Origin: Pyrinomonadaceae bacterium
Lineage (GTDB): Bacteria > Acidobacteriota > Blastocatellia > Pyrinomonadales > Pyrinomonadaceae
Assembly: GCA_030841085.1 (NCBI GenBank)
Contig: JAVEDP010000036.1
Coordinates: 124,001 to 188,000, forward strand
DNA: 64,000 bases
Reading direction: 5' to 3'
Shown piece after piece: positions 36,664 to 45,787 of this stretch. Positions within the stretch are counted from its first letter, which is position 1; each line of letters starts with the position of its first letter. Made by a program: the position numbers and the translations under genes. The notes under the pieces were generated by a model that saw nothing but the letters and a program-made list of their open reading frames with translations, was not told the DNA's origin and did no database searches.

Positions 36664-36978
36664 TTACAACTCGCTTTCCAAAATTGTTCGATACTCTTCC
36701 GCCATCGAGGGATGGCCGTGTTTCCTTGCAGCATCGATTCCGCGTTGATATGTCTCGCGCGCCTTCGGCAGCTGATCCGCTTTCTGGTAGGCGCGGGCCA
36801 ACATTCCAAACCCGTTGCCTTCATCGTCCGAAATTGCGAGATAACGTTCGAGCGTTTCGATCATCTCCTGATTTTGACCTGCCTTCTCATACTCTTTAGC
36901 CAGCCCAAAAAGAATGCTGCTGTTGATCGGATCGCTCACCAGCATTTGCTTGAAGATGTCGATTCGTGACGTGGTCAT
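36664..36978 (-). CDS. Small TPR protein
   Basis: The 104-residue protein is built of about 2.5 tetratricopeptide units (INSSILFGLAKEYEKAGQNQ, GNGFGMLARAYQKADQLPKA, MAEEYRTILESEL); known TPR proteins act as protein-protein adaptors. The best start is ATG 36978. The frame is open 30 nt further, but those codons belong to the repeat arm of locus H. No signal peptide, hence cytoplasmic. It lies on the same strand after the acyl-CoA dehydrogenase gene but is separated from it by the repeat. Confidence 0.82.
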   Translation of the reverse strand: MTTSRIDIFKQMLVSDPINSSILFGLAKEYEKAGQNQEMIETLERYLAISDDEGNGFGMLARAYQKADQLPKARETYQRGIDAARKHGHPSMAEEYRTILESEL

Positions 36979-36989
36979 AGACTCAACCG

Positions 36990-37096
36990 AGCAAACAGTA
37001 AACAGCAAACAGTAAACAGCAAGAAAAAGAAAGCAAATTTGTGTACGGGGAAAGCGCAGACCATCCGGCTGTTTGCTGTCTGCTGTTTGCTGTTCA
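36990..37096. repeat. Short-tandem-repeat arms, locus H
   Basis: GCAAACAGTAAACAGCAAAC (36991) with further units faces CTGTTTGCTGTCTGCTGTTT (37068) across 45 nt with no gene. It sits between two minus-strand genes, 6 nt from the dehydrogenase stop, so it may end that transcript. Confidence 0.8.
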
Positions 37097-37102
37097 CTCG
37101 CC

Positions 37103-38299
37103 TCACTTTCCGATTAACAGCTTCGCAATCGTCTGCAACTGCATGTTCGACGTCCCCTCGTAAATCGCGCCAATCTTCGAGTCGCGCCAATACTTCTCAA
37201 CCGGATAGTCCTTAACGTAACCGTAACCGCCAAACAGTTCGATCGCCTTTGAAGCAATTCGTTCGGCGGCGCGCGATGAATAAAGTTTCGCCATCGCCGC
37301 TTCCTTCACAAAATTCATGCCCGCATCTTTCATGCGCGCCGCGTTGTAGACCATCAAACGCGCGGCTTCCAGGTCAGTAGCCATTTCCGCCAGTTGAAAC
37401 TGCACGCCCTGAAATTGATTAATCGATTTGCCAAACTGCTGGCGCTCGCTCGTGTAGTTAACTGCAGCTTCCAGGGCACCGCGCGCGATGCCGATCATCT
37501 GCGCGCCAATGCCGATGCGGCCTTCGTTCAAAGTTTCAATCGAAGTCTTGTAACCCTTGCCAACTTCGCCCAGCACATTCTCTTTCGGAACCTGGCAATC
37601 TTCGAGAATCAATTCGGTGGTTGAGGACGCGCGAATGCCGAGCTTGTCTTCCTTCTTGCCAACTGCGAAGCCGGCGAAATTCTTTTCGATGATGAAGGCG
37701 GTGATGCCGCGATAGCCCGCTTCCGGGTTCGCGTTCGCAAACAGAATGAAAATCTCGGCTTCATTGCCATTCGTGATCCAAAGTTTTTGCCCGTTGAGAA
37801 GATAGTGATCGCCCTTATCGACCGCCCGCGTCTGCATAGCAAATGCGTCCGAACCCGAACCCGCTTCGCTTAGCGCGTAGGCCCCGACTTTTTCGCCGGC
37901 CAGCTGCGTTAGATATTTTTCTTTCTGCGCCTGAGTGCCCCAGCGAATCAAGGCGTTGTTGACTAACGTGTTCTGGACGTCAACAAAGACACCGACCGAG
38001 GCATCGATGCGCGAAAGTTCTTCGACAGCGATGATCGCCGTAAAGAAAGAAGAGCCTGCGCCGCCAAATTCTTCGGGCGTCTCAATCCCCATCAAACCCA
38101 AATCGAAACACTGCTTGATGAGAGCCGGATCGAGCTTGCCGTGCGCGTCCATTTCCTCGACGCGCGGCCGCAGTTCGCCCTCGGCAAACTCATGCACACT
38201 GGCGCGAAACATCTGCTCGTCTTCGGACAGCGTCGTCAGAACGCGATCTCCGGCCTGATCATTTCCGCCGATGGCTGTTTGAGATTGGCTCATCTTCAC
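37103..38299 (-). CDS. Acyl-CoA dehydrogenase
   Basis: The 398-residue flavoenzyme makes the alpha-beta double bond in fatty or branched-chain acyl-CoA and hands electrons to electron-transfer flavoprotein. The family marks are GAYALSEAGSGSDAFAMQTR, NGNEAEIFILFANAN, and the C-terminal AIYEGTSNMQLQTIAKLLIG, whose Glu is the catalytic base. The length is normal for the short-chain/medium-chain type. The longest start is GTG 38299; an ATG two codons later (38293) is equally plausible. No beta-oxidation partner genes are next to it. Confidence 0.93.
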   Translation of the reverse strand: MKMSQSQTAIGGNDQAGDRVLTTLSEDEQMFRASVHEFAEGELRPRVEEMDAHGKLDPALIKQCFDLGLMGIETPEEFGGAGSSFFTAIIAVEELSRIDASVGVFVDVQNTLVNNALIRWGTQAQKEKYLTQLAGEKVGAYALSEAGSGSDAFAMQTRAVDKGDHYLLNGQKLWITNGNEAEIFILFANANPEAGYRGITAFIIEKNFAGFAVGKKEDKLGIRASSTTELILEDCQVPKENVLGEVGKGYKTSIETLNEGRIGIGAQMIGIARGALEAAVNYTSERQQFGKSINQFQGVQFQLAEMATDLEAARLMVYNAARMKDAGMNFVKEAAMAKLYSSRAAERIASKAIELFGGYGYVKDYPVEKYWRDSKIGAIYEGTSNMQLQTIAKLLIGK

Positions 38300-38360
38300 C
38301 TGACCTTAAGGGATTTGTAACTTGAACTCCAGCATCATAATCAACGCAAAACTAAAAAGG

Positions 38361-38616
38361 CAAAAGCCGTGTACTGGTTCAGTTTGATTTCTTAGGTCCG
38401 CAGGACCGCCAGTTAGTAGCCCCGTCCGTGAGGGCGGGGTCGGTTCCAGGGTTGTTCCTGAGCGCCGAAGGTGCGACAGGATTTCTATCGGCCCTTCGGG
38501 CCTTTGAGTTTTCAAGAGGTTGAGCTCCCGCCCTCACGGACGGGGCTATTGACTGCTGGTCCTTCGGACCTAATGTAGGAATGATGAGTGAAACTGAACC
38601 AGTAACAAAAGCTGTG
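38361..38616. mobile_element. MITE-like element with terminal inverted repeats
   Basis: Perfect 14-bp inverted ends TACTGGTTCAGTTT (38372-38385) and AAACTGAACCAGTA (38591-38604) enclose long inner arms. These include CCCCGTCCGTGAGGGCGG (38419 region) against CCGCCCTCACGGACGGGG (38528 region) and GGTCCGCAGGACC against GGTCCTTCGGACC. The ends are flanked by the imperfect direct repeat CAAAAGCCGTG (38361-38371) / CAAAAGCTGTG (38606-38616), as expected of a target duplication. No transposase inside. A non-autonomous element, about 233 bp. The remaining gap (38300-38360 and 38617-38698) shows no gene. Confidence 0.8.
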
Positions 38617-38698
38617 GTTGGGTTGGCTTATTGCCATAATGAATTGGCCTTATGATACCGTGCACATCGTGCAAGTACAGGCAGGGGAATAATCAACT

Positions 38699-39796
38699 TT
38701 GGAAGATTCGCAACCATCAATTTTTGAACCTCGCGAGGCGCGGAACAACCAGGCAAGAAACCGAAAGCTTGCGCGGTTTGGCCTCGTGTTCGCCTTTCTC
38801 GGCCTGTTGCTGTTCGCTTATTTCGTACGCAAAGCCGGCGTGGCGCAAATTATCGAAGGCATTAAGCGGCTGGGCTTTGGCTTTCTGCTCGTCCTCGCGA
38901 TTTCAGCCGTGCGGCAGGTTGTTCGTTCACTCGCCTGGACCAAATGTTTTGAGGCGCCGTACTTCATTCGTTTTCGCGATGCGTTTGCGGCCAGGATAAT
39001 GGGCGATGCGTTGGGCAATATTATTCCGCTGGCCAGCGTGGCTATAGCGGAACCTTCGAAAGCTGCGTTTGTTTCTGACCGCGTACCCTTGATGGCCGGC
39101 CTCTCGGCGATTGCACTAGAAAATATTTTTTACAGTTTGTCGGTGGCGCTCTTTATTTTTTCCGGCACGGCGGCGTTGCTGTTGAGTTTCTCTTTGCCCA
39201 AGGCCCTGCGTTACGCCAGCATCGGCGCGTTGATCGCCGTCGTGGTCATCGTGCCGCTCGGCTATTTGGTCATCCGCAGGCAGTGGAAATTTCTGAGTGG
39301 ACCAATGGGATTGGTTCAGCGCCGCGGCATTGCACCTGGCTGGATGGAAAAAACCATTCCGCGCGCACAGACGCTTGAAGATCGCATCTATGGTTTCTAT
39401 TCGCGTAATCGCAGCCGGCTGCTGATTATTTTTTTATTGGAAGTGTGTTTCCACTTTGCCGGCGTGCTTGAGATTTACACGACTCTTTGGTTCATCAGCC
39501 CCATCGCGCCGACTTTTCTGACGGCGTTCATCCTGGAATCAGTCAACCGGATCATCAACGTGGTCTTTAAGTTTGTGCCCATGCGCACCGGCGTGGACGA
39601 AGCCGGCACCGGCATGCTGGCGAAGGTGCTGGGGTTTACGACCGCGATTGGCGTGACGTTGGCAATCGTGCGTAAGGCTCGCGATATTTTTTGGAGCGCA
39701 GTTGGCGTAACACTGATCGCGCGCCGCGGGTTGTCAATTAGAAGCTTGAACAGAGCGACCGAGGCAGCAGCGAAGGTTGAAGACGCAACGCTCTAA
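38699..39796 (+). CDS. Flippase-like / lysylphosphatidylglycerol synthase TM family protein
   Basis: The 365-residue integral membrane protein of the UPF0104/AglD family has about seven or eight hydrophobic segments (first: FGLVFAFLGLLLFAYFV). It contains the ARIMGDALGNIIPLASVAIA and VFKFVPMRTGVDEAGTGMLA stretches typical of the family, which is thought to move lipid-linked molecules across membranes. It has an N-terminal cytoplasmic tail (EDSQPSIFEPREARNNQARN) and a hydrophilic C-terminus. The start at 38699 follows GGGGAATAATCAAC weakly. No glycosyltransferase is adjacent, so its substrate is not known. Confidence 0.82.
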   Translation: MEDSQPSIFEPREARNNQARNRKLARFGLVFAFLGLLLFAYFVRKAGVAQIIEGIKRLGFGFLLVLAISAVRQVVRSLAWTKCFEAPYFIRFRDAFAARIMGDALGNIIPLASVAIAEPSKAAFVSDRVPLMAGLSAIALENIFYSLSVALFIFSGTAALLLSFSLPKALRYASIGALIAVVVIVPLGYLVIRRQWKFLSGPMGLVQRRGIAPGWMEKTIPRAQTLEDRIYGFYSRNRSRLLIIFLLEVCFHFAGVLEIYTTLWFISPIAPTFLTAFILESVNRIINVVFKFVPMRTGVDEAGTGMLAKVLGFTTAIGVTLAIVRKARDIFWSAVGVTLIARRGLSIRSLNRATEAAAKVEDATL

Positions 39797-40020
39797 CCGC
39801 GACTGAGGGCCTCTTTCGACGGTTTCTCGCCACATTGAATTTTGAGGGACGATCTCCGACGGGACTTAAGCTCGGAATCGTTGTTAAGGGACAACTCAGA
39901 TGCTAAATACTTACCCGAAGAATGGTGTCACGGTTTTCGCGCAGCTCTGCAGTGATAGGCATTGCGCTGGTTTTGCTTACTTGGAGTATAAGGCAAAGTA
40001 AGGAGATTATTAGTTACTCT

Positions 40021-40893
40021 ATGCGTTATTTTGCTTTGCTCAAAAAATCCTCTAAGACACGGGTCATCGGGCTGGTTTGTCTTGCTGTCGTCGCATCCTG
40101 TATTGCGATAATTGCGTTTTTCCTAACAATGCGCACAATCCCAGTTTCCACATCTGTGCTCGCACAACAAGAACCCATTGAACCCGGATCAATTGACGAT
40201 CTCGTTCAAAACGCAAACGCGAGCGGCCAACTCTTAGTAACGGTTCCCGTCGATATCGTGCATGAAGACGTGGCGGGTTTCGATGATGCAAGGACTCATT
40301 ACAGTATTGTAGTAGCCCAAGCAGTTTCGAAGCAAAGTTATGCTGTTAGTGCTTACAGCGCTGAAACCTGGTTCAAGTTCACGGTCACAGAAACACTATT
40401 AACTAACGCGCCACACATTTGTGTCGACGGTGCGTGTACCTTACCAGCCGACTTGCCTGGCGCTGGTGCTAATGAAATGTGGCTAGCGAAGTCAGGCGGC
40501 GCCATTGTTCGAAACGGTGTTACTGTTGACTTTCAGTGGAATGATTTTCCCGATTTCAATATTGGCCAAAAATACCTACTTTTTATCGATTTCAATCAAG
40601 GTACCAGGGTTGGTGTCTCCGCAATAGGCCCGGTGGGAGTTTTCACCGTGAACAGCAATGATACGCTGGCACCTATCTTAAGCGACGATACAAATCTTAA
40701 GACGGACCTCTCTTCCCGTTTTGGAAATTCACTGAGTCAGATTAGGAACGCAATCAATCCTCCTCCACCATCCTCGTGTGATCCGGTCCAACAGCAAGCC
40801 TGCGTAGATGATGGTGGACGTTGGAATAGCGTCACTTGTGTTTGCACGCCATCGCGAGATCCGTGTAGCCAGAGGCCTTGGCTTTGCTACTAA
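40021..40893 (+). CDS. Exported paralogue 1 of the GNS-L-R cluster
   Basis: Not a recognised family. The 290-residue product has an N-terminal membrane/signal segment (GLVCLAVVASCIAIIAFFLT). The mature part shares with the next three genes HYSIVVAQAVSKQSYAV, a TWFKFTVTETL motif, YLLFIDFNQG and the closing FGNSLSQIRNA. A Cys-rich tail ends CVDDGGRWNSVTCVC plus CSQRPWLCY. ATG 40021 is preferred. The frame is open back to 39922, which would add a second hydrophobic stretch. It is likely surface-exposed or periplasmic, and first of a tandem series of divergent copies. Confidence 0.75.
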   Translation: MRYFALLKKSSKTRVIGLVCLAVVASCIAIIAFFLTMRTIPVSTSVLAQQEPIEPGSIDDLVQNANASGQLLVTVPVDIVHEDVAGFDDARTHYSIVVAQAVSKQSYAVSAYSAETWFKFTVTETLLTNAPHICVDGACTLPADLPGAGANEMWLAKSGGAIVRNGVTVDFQWNDFPDFNIGQKYLLFIDFNQGTRVGVSAIGPVGVFTVNSNDTLAPILSDDTNLKTDLSSRFGNSLSQIRNAINPPPPSSCDPVQQQACVDDGGRWNSVTCVCTPSRDPCSQRPWLCY

Positions 40894-40913
40894 ACTTTTG
40901 GAAATGAGTCCCG

Positions 40914-41125
40914 ATGAAGTTTCTGGGTAGAAACCTGACGAAGACCCTACCGCTCTGCTTAATCCTGGTCTTATCCGGCTTGGCGCGGGCGGTCGATTGT
41001 CCTAAATGCCAAAAAATAAGATACCGATGGCTGGCCACGGACCGGCGGTCGATGGATTTGGTCGGCTAAACGTCAACGTTCAGATTGCCTATGACAGGAC
41101 CCTCAATTTCGTATTTGACAAATAA
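40914..41125 (+). pseudogene. Decayed N-terminus of a metzincin-type gene
   Basis: From ATG 40914 the frame gives a signal peptide (TLPLCLILVLSGLARA) and VDCPKCQK, then stops early at 41069. With one A added in the run of six A's near 41010, the frame continues NKIPMAGHGPAVDGFGRLNV, NVQIAYDRTLNFVFDK and stops at 41123. This matches the start of the protease at 44119 (CPQCYQTN..., then [15 protein letters not shown]). The remainder of the gene is missing. The 41126-41329 stretch carries no gene and is the leader of the next one. Confidence 0.7.
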
Positions 41126-41329
41126 AATCTGTTGGTAGGAAAATCCGCGCGTTACAACTCAACCTCTTGGGTTTTATCAAGTATGAGTTCTGGTCAAATA
41201 TCTTCACGTTTTCTAAATCGGACCTTGCTTCCCTGTCACGGTCTGCATTGTTTGAGTCTAGTTCCCTGGAATTTGAGTCGAGCTCCAGCGAACAAAGGAC
41301 GCGTGTGCGTGTGTGCAAAGGTGCCGTAA

Positions 41330-42082
41330 ATGAAAATTAAGCCTAGGTTTAGTTTAGCGCTCCTGGCGCTGCTTCTGGTTGGCTTAGTAACCATCTGGCT
41401 GGCAAGATCGCGCGTTACGGCTGGCATTTCCACTATGCCTGCGGCTGAAGCTCAAGCTTCATCTCCAGACCCGGGAAGCCTGAGGTGGTATGCGCAAAAA
41501 GCTTTCGCCGCTGGAGACACGAACTTTCAATTGATACTTTCGCCACGGACGCCTCGTGCGTCGGATCTGAATCAGGCCATATCAAATTATTCAATCGTTG
41601 TCGGGCAATTAATTACTCAAAAGTCTGTTTGGTATGATCCTCCGGACGCGATTTATACATGGTACAAATTCAGCGTCTCTGAAACTCTAACTCAAAAGCC
41701 TTACACGCCATGCGCCAGTTGTACTTTCACGCCGACTCCGCCCGCCGATCTGCTACCTCTTCAAGCGGGTCAGATTTTGCTGCCGTTACCTGGAGGCTCG
41801 GCCATGATTGACAACGTAGTAGTCGAAACGAACATAGAAGATTTTGGCGGAATGGTGCAGGGCGAGAAGTATCTTTTGTTTCTTAATCTAGATACTAACC
41901 AGCAAGGCGTCGTCCCTATTGGACCTCAGGGAGTTTTACACGTTAATTCTGACGGTACGTTTGCCCCGGTAATGATGCTCGCGCAGGGTGAATTTGAGCC
42001 GGTGAGCAGCGGGCTCACAACGCAGTATGGTAATTCGCTCATACAATTGCGGGCAGCTTCACAATTGCGGGGGTATAACTAA
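41330..42082 (+). CDS. Exported paralogue 2 of the GNS-L-R cluster
   Basis: The 250-residue product has a signal/anchor (SLALLALLLVGLVTIWLARS) and the family blocks SLRWYAQKAFAAGDTNFQLI, NYSIVVGQLITQKSVWY, TWYKFSVSETLTQKP, PPADLLPLQ, YLLFLNLDTN and the end motif YGNSLIQLRAA. It has a CASC pair in the middle but no Cys-rich tail. ATG 41330 follows AAAGGTGCCGTAA. Its last codons (LRGYN) and the DNA after the stop recur at 45788, next to the permease gene. Unknown function. Confidence 0.72.
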   Translation: MKIKPRFSLALLALLLVGLVTIWLARSRVTAGISTMPAAEAQASSPDPGSLRWYAQKAFAAGDTNFQLILSPRTPRASDLNQAISNYSIVVGQLITQKSVWYDPPDAIYTWYKFSVSETLTQKPYTPCASCTFTPTPPADLLPLQAGQILLPLPGGSAMIDNVVVETNIEDFGGMVQGEKYLLFLNLDTNQQGVVPIGPQGVLHVNSDGTFAPVMMLAQGEFEPVSSGLTTQYGNSLIQLRAASQLRGYN

Positions 42083-42212
42083 GAGAACGTAGTCCGGTTT
42101 ATGCGCTTGTTTTGATTTCTATTCGTAGGCGAGCGCACTAACGGCGTCGAGGTTTGAAGCGCGCCAAGCGGGATAGAACGCGCCAATTGCGCCACCAAGA
42201 ATTCCGATACCG
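42060..42212 (-). pseudogene. Duplicated 3' fragment of the MacB-like permease gene
   Basis: About 150 bases that match 45788-45940 at close to nine in ten positions: the end of an exported-paralogue gene (CACAATTGCGGGG), its TAACTAAGAGAA spacer, and then the reverse-complement of the last ~30 codons of the permease gene (CGAGCGCACTAACGG against CGAGCGCGCTGACCG). The permease similarity stops near 42212. This copy has no promoter or remaining gene, so it is a fragment left by duplication or insertion. Bases 42213-42377 carry nothing else recognised. Confidence 0.8.
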
Positions 42213-42377
42213 CGAGTGATTAAGTGAAGCCGAGTCATTAAATGTGAACGAAAAATAGTGTACTTGACATTCTGCGAGGCCAGGCGTATCGCTGGGCTTG
42301 TTAGTTTCTCCCAATGGTATCCGATGTCGATGGAGATCTCGGTAATGCGGCCTCGGCACTAAGTAAGGGGGTGCAAG

Positions 42378-43178
42378 TTGAAATACATCAGCAAACTCTC
42401 TGTGTTTGTTGTCTTACCTCTCGCAATTGGCGCGTCTCTTATTGTTGCTCCGATTAGGGCATACCTGCGCCCACAGGAGCCGAATCCTCAGTCTGGCACG
42501 CTTGAATGGTATGCACAGTTAGCTCAATCTCAAGGCTTGTCCGAGTATCATTTCAGTGACGGAATTTCCGAATACCCTGCACCATCCCTAGATGTTGCTA
42601 TCTCCAACTCTAATGTTGCTGTAGTACAACTGATCGCTGCTAAGAGCTATGCCGTTGAGGACGATAGCATTGTTACCTGGTCGAAGTTCAAGATACTGGA
42701 ATCGTGGCGTCAGGTTGCGGCGTGTAATGCGTGCATAAGGGACGGACTGGCCCCTCCTGCTGATATGTTACCGCTCAATCCGGACGAAATACTTGTGCTT
42801 AGAGGTGGCGGATCGCTTGCAGTGAACGGGGTACTGCTGAAGAGTATTGTGTACGACTTCCCGCAGTTCTCTTTCGATCATAATTATGTGCTTTTTTTTC
42901 AGCGCGATCCGTCGCAACCGCAGGTCGGTTCTCTTTGGCTGGGCGGTAATGGCGTTCTTCCTATTGTCTCTGGCAATCAATTAGCGACAGTGGATATTCT
43001 CGACACCACCGGAACCACGCAGCAATACAATCCCTTTACGGATGAGCTACAAAATCGTCATGGCAATTCGTTGGATCAATTACGGGTTGCTTGCAAGGTA
43101 CCGTCTCGCGAGGTTGAATCTGACAAGATGAGAGCAAGGCCTATTATTGGCGAACACCAATCATGGGAGTCTAATTAA
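42378..43178 (+). CDS. Exported paralogue 3 of the GNS-L-R cluster
   Basis: The 266-residue product has signal/anchor KLSVFVVLPLAIGASLIVAP and family blocks GTLEWYAQLAQSQGLSEYHF, NSNVAVVQLIAAKSYAVEDD, VTWSKFKILESWRQ, PPADMLPLNPDE and the end motif HGNSLDQLRVA. A CNAC pair lies in the middle, as in copy 2. A tail of about 25 charged residues follows. TTG start at 42378 with AAGGGGGTG 5 nt upstream. The stop is one base before the TTG of the next paralogue, so these two are one transcript. Confidence 0.72.
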   Translation: MKYISKLSVFVVLPLAIGASLIVAPIRAYLRPQEPNPQSGTLEWYAQLAQSQGLSEYHFSDGISEYPAPSLDVAISNSNVAVVQLIAAKSYAVEDDSIVTWSKFKILESWRQVAACNACIRDGLAPPADMLPLNPDEILVLRGGGSLAVNGVLLKSIVYDFPQFSFDHNYVLFFQRDPSQPQVGSLWLGGNGVLPIVSGNQLATVDILDTTGTTQQYNPFTDELQNRHGNSLDQLRVACKVPSREVESDKMRARPIIGEHQSWESN

Positions 43179-43179
43179 T

Positions 43180-44028
43180 TTGAAGTCAAAGCTCACACGA
43201 CCACTCCTTATCGGTTTATTGGCCGCCTCTCTCATAATTGTGGGGGCTTTCATGATTCCGTCCGTTCGAGCATACTTGCCTTTCCCGCAGGCCGGCTCGC
43301 ATCCTGGAACGCTCGACTTCTACGCCGAGCAAGCTCAGGCTCAGGGTCTATCGCAGTACACGTTTCCTGCTGGAATTACGGAATATAGCGTTTCCAGATC
43401 ATGGGACGATGCGCTGAGCAGATTTAGCATCATATTGGCCGAACCTCTCGAAGTAAGAAGTTACCCGCGCGGAGCGGCGGACTTAGGCGATAGCAACATT
43501 GAAAGCTGGTATCGATTCAGAGTACTAGAAACACTCTCTTCCAAACCCAATCCCTTTCCTATAAATGGCTTTCCTGCCGACATGGCTCCGCCGCAATCAG
43601 ATCAGCTTTTGGTCTGGAAGGCGGGAGGCCGGCTGACGCGGAATGGCGTGCAGCTTTTCGGCGAAGAACCGGCGTTCCCCGAATTTGTGTTCGGCCAGAG
43701 ATATTTGCTGATTCTTTACCTAGATCCAATCAGTAGGGGCGGTGACATAACGATGGGATCGTATGGGGTCTATTATGTTAATGCGTCAGGCGTTATCTCT
43801 TCTGTGGATCCCGGTGGCAGTGTTTTTGATACAGATTTAGTCAGTCGCTATGGTAATTCAATAAACAACTTAAGGGCCGCATTGGGCGGCTCGCCTAACC
43901 CTACACCGACGCCAATCCCGACTCCGTCGCCCTGCAATGCTACATCTGCTCTCATAAGCAGGTGCACAAGATTAGGCGGGATGTGGAATGACGAAGATTG
44001 CGCATGCGATTACTCGGGTGGCCATTAG
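43180..44028 (+). CDS. Exported paralogue 4 of the GNS-L-R cluster
   Basis: The 282-residue product has a signal/anchor segment (PLLIGLLAASLIIVGAFMIP), then GTLDFYAEQAQAQGLSQYTF, RFSIILAEPLEVRSYPR, ESWYRFRVLETLSSKP, YLLILYLDPIS and YGNSINNLRAALG. A Pro-rich linker (PNPTPTPIPTPSP) leads to a Cys-rich end CTRLGGMWNDEDCACD, spaced exactly like that of copy 1. TTG 43180 is preferred: GGGAG lies about 10 nt upstream and the signal segment starts there, whereas the longer frame starts at 43147 inside the previous gene. No known function. Confidence 0.72.
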   Translation: MKSKLTRPLLIGLLAASLIIVGAFMIPSVRAYLPFPQAGSHPGTLDFYAEQAQAQGLSQYTFPAGITEYSVSRSWDDALSRFSIILAEPLEVRSYPRGAADLGDSNIESWYRFRVLETLSSKPNPFPINGFPADMAPPQSDQLLVWKAGGRLTRNGVQLFGEEPAFPEFVFGQRYLLILYLDPISRGGDITMGSYGVYYVNASGVISSVDPGGSVFDTDLVSRYGNSINNLRAALGGSPNPTPTPIPTPSPCNATSALISRCTRLGGMWNDEDCACDYSGGH

Positions 44029-44118
44029 GGTTTCGGTTCCACATTTCGCTATGTCGCAGGCCCACGCTCTCAAGCGAACCGCGGACTGATATGGCCTAGA
44101 CTGTTTTCCTATTATCAG

Positions 44119-45672
44119 ATGAGAATCCTGGTCGGCGCATCCCTACTGTTTTTGGTGCTAGTCTTCAGTTCCCTGTCCGTGCATGCTCAAGCTTGCCCAC
44201 AGTGTTACCAAACAAATATGAATGTGCCGGATACCAATGGCAGGTCAGCCAATGGTCGGCCGATTATCACTCTGCAAATCACTGGAAGTTGGGACGATCC
44301 ACCCGGATCTCATAACACAAACGCCAACATGTTCAATGCGGTGACATCGGCCGTTAGTGGCTGGAATGGCGCTACGAACGCTGCCGGCAACGGCGCCTAT
44401 TATGAGATCAGATTCGATAATTCAACGCAGCAGGCGGATACCAGAAACATAAATATTTTGGTAGTGAGGGACAATGCTCTGAACGGGCCGCGTGGTGAAC
44501 GAAAATACACCGAGTACGCAGACGGTGACCCACCCGGACCTTATGTCATACATCTCCGTCCTGATGACGTCAGTTCATGTAGCCTCGACGCTCTCAGCGA
44601 AATAATCGAGCATGAGATCGGACATGTCTTTGGTCTCGCACACAAACACACGAAAGACAACAACTGTCACCTTGATGATGCAACAATAATGGACGCGCCC
44701 AGTGAGGGAGACAGTGCTTGCGATCACATTCCAGGCAGATATATTTCTCAGAAGGACATTCAAACAATCCTCGATCGGCAATACGACACAATGTTTCGAA
44801 CAGGTAATTGCCGAGTGATTTATAAAGGGCATGAAGGTAACTCCGGTGGGGGTGGCGGCGGCCCCACGCCCACACCACCGCCTCCAACACCGGATCCAAC
44901 GCCCTTCTGCGAAGACTTCGATCAAGATGGGTGGTGCGCAAGCAGTGACTGCAACGATTACGATTCGAATGTGTATCCAGGTGCGCCGCTGAACCCGTAC
45001 ACTGAAGGAGACGAGGACAGAAACTGTAATGGTTTGGACGACTATCAAGAACAATACAATACTTGCAATCTTAATGAGAGCAGTTGCGAATGGGGAACCA
45101 CTTTCGATCCAGGGTCCTGCCGCTGCATGCCCCCTTCGCCGATCTTGATTGATGTTATGGGCAATGGTTTTGAGCTTACCGATGGAGCGGGCGGTGTTCT
45201 TTTTGATTTGACCAATAGTGGTTTCAAAAGAAAAGTTTCATGGACCGCAGCTAACAGCGACGACGCATGGCTAGTCCTCGACCGCAATCACAACGGCATG
45301 ATTGATAGTGGCGGCGAAATGTTTGGTAACTTTACTCAACAACTCCATTCGACTTCACCCAACGGATTCCTTGCGCTTGCTGAATTTGACAAGACGGGTT
45401 TCGGTGGAAATAGCGATGGGGCCATAGACGCTCGCGATGCTGTGTTTAGCCATCTCCGGCTCTGGCAAGACGTCAACCACAATGGCGTTTCCGAACCGGG
45501 CGAATTGCATCCCTTATTGTCTCTTGAGGTGGCGTCCATAGATCTCAAATATAAAGAATCCAAGCGAATGGATGTTTACGGGAATCAATTCAAGTACAGA
45601 TCCAAAGTGGAAGATGCCAGGAAGGCAAAGGTCGGGCGTTGGGCTTGGGATGTTTTCCTTGTTACGCCGTAG
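44119..45672 (+). CDS. Secreted metzincin metalloprotease with MopE-like and EF-hand-like repeats
   Basis: The 517-residue protein starts with signal peptide [16 protein letters not shown], then CPQCYQTN. The catalytic zinc motif [13 protein letters not shown] (HExxHxxGxxH, metzincin/matrixin type) lies near residue 173. A Gly-rich and a Pro/Thr-rich linker ([14 protein letters not shown]) follow. The [20 protein letters not shown] unit resembles the Asp/Cys-rich MopE-type repeat. Then come a Cys motif ([14 protein letters not shown]) and calcium-site-like segments [13 protein letters not shown] and [15 protein letters not shown]. It is likely an exported or surface protease whose Ca-binding C-terminus aids folding. 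It closes the cluster. Family known: matrixin-like; target unknown. Confidence 0.85.
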   Translation: MRILVGASLLFLVLVFSSLSVHAQACPQCYQTNMNVPDTNGRSANGRPIITLQITGSWDDPPGSHNTNANMFNAVTSAVSGWNGATNAAGNGAYYEIRFDNSTQQADTRNINILVVRDNALNGPRGERKYTEYADGDPPGPYVIHLRPDDVSSCSLDALSEIIEHEIGHVFGLAHKHTKDNNCHLDDATIMDAPSEGDSACDHIPGRYISQKDIQTILDRQYDTMFRTGNCRVIYKGHEGNSGGGGGGPTPTPPPPTPDPTPFCEDFDQDGWCASSDCNDYDSNVYPGAPLNPYTEGDEDRNCNGLDDYQEQYNTCNLNESSCEWGTTFDPGSCRCMPPSPILIDVMGNGFELTDGAGGVLFDLTNSGFKRKVSWTAANSDDAWLVLDRNHNGMIDSGGEMFGNFTQQLHSTSPNGFLALAEFDKTGFGGNSDGAIDARDAVFSHLRLWQDVNHNGVSEPGELHPLLSLEVASIDLKYKESKRMDVYGNQFKYRSKVEDARKAKVGRWAWDVFLVTP

Positions 45673-45787
45673 TAAAGCCATAACGTTCTTCTCGTTACCG
45701 GTTGCTTCTGCGTCGTCCGCCAATGAAAACGCCGGCGCCAGTTACTGTTGTTCAATGAAGCACCCATGGGAAGGTTGCTGGACAGTC

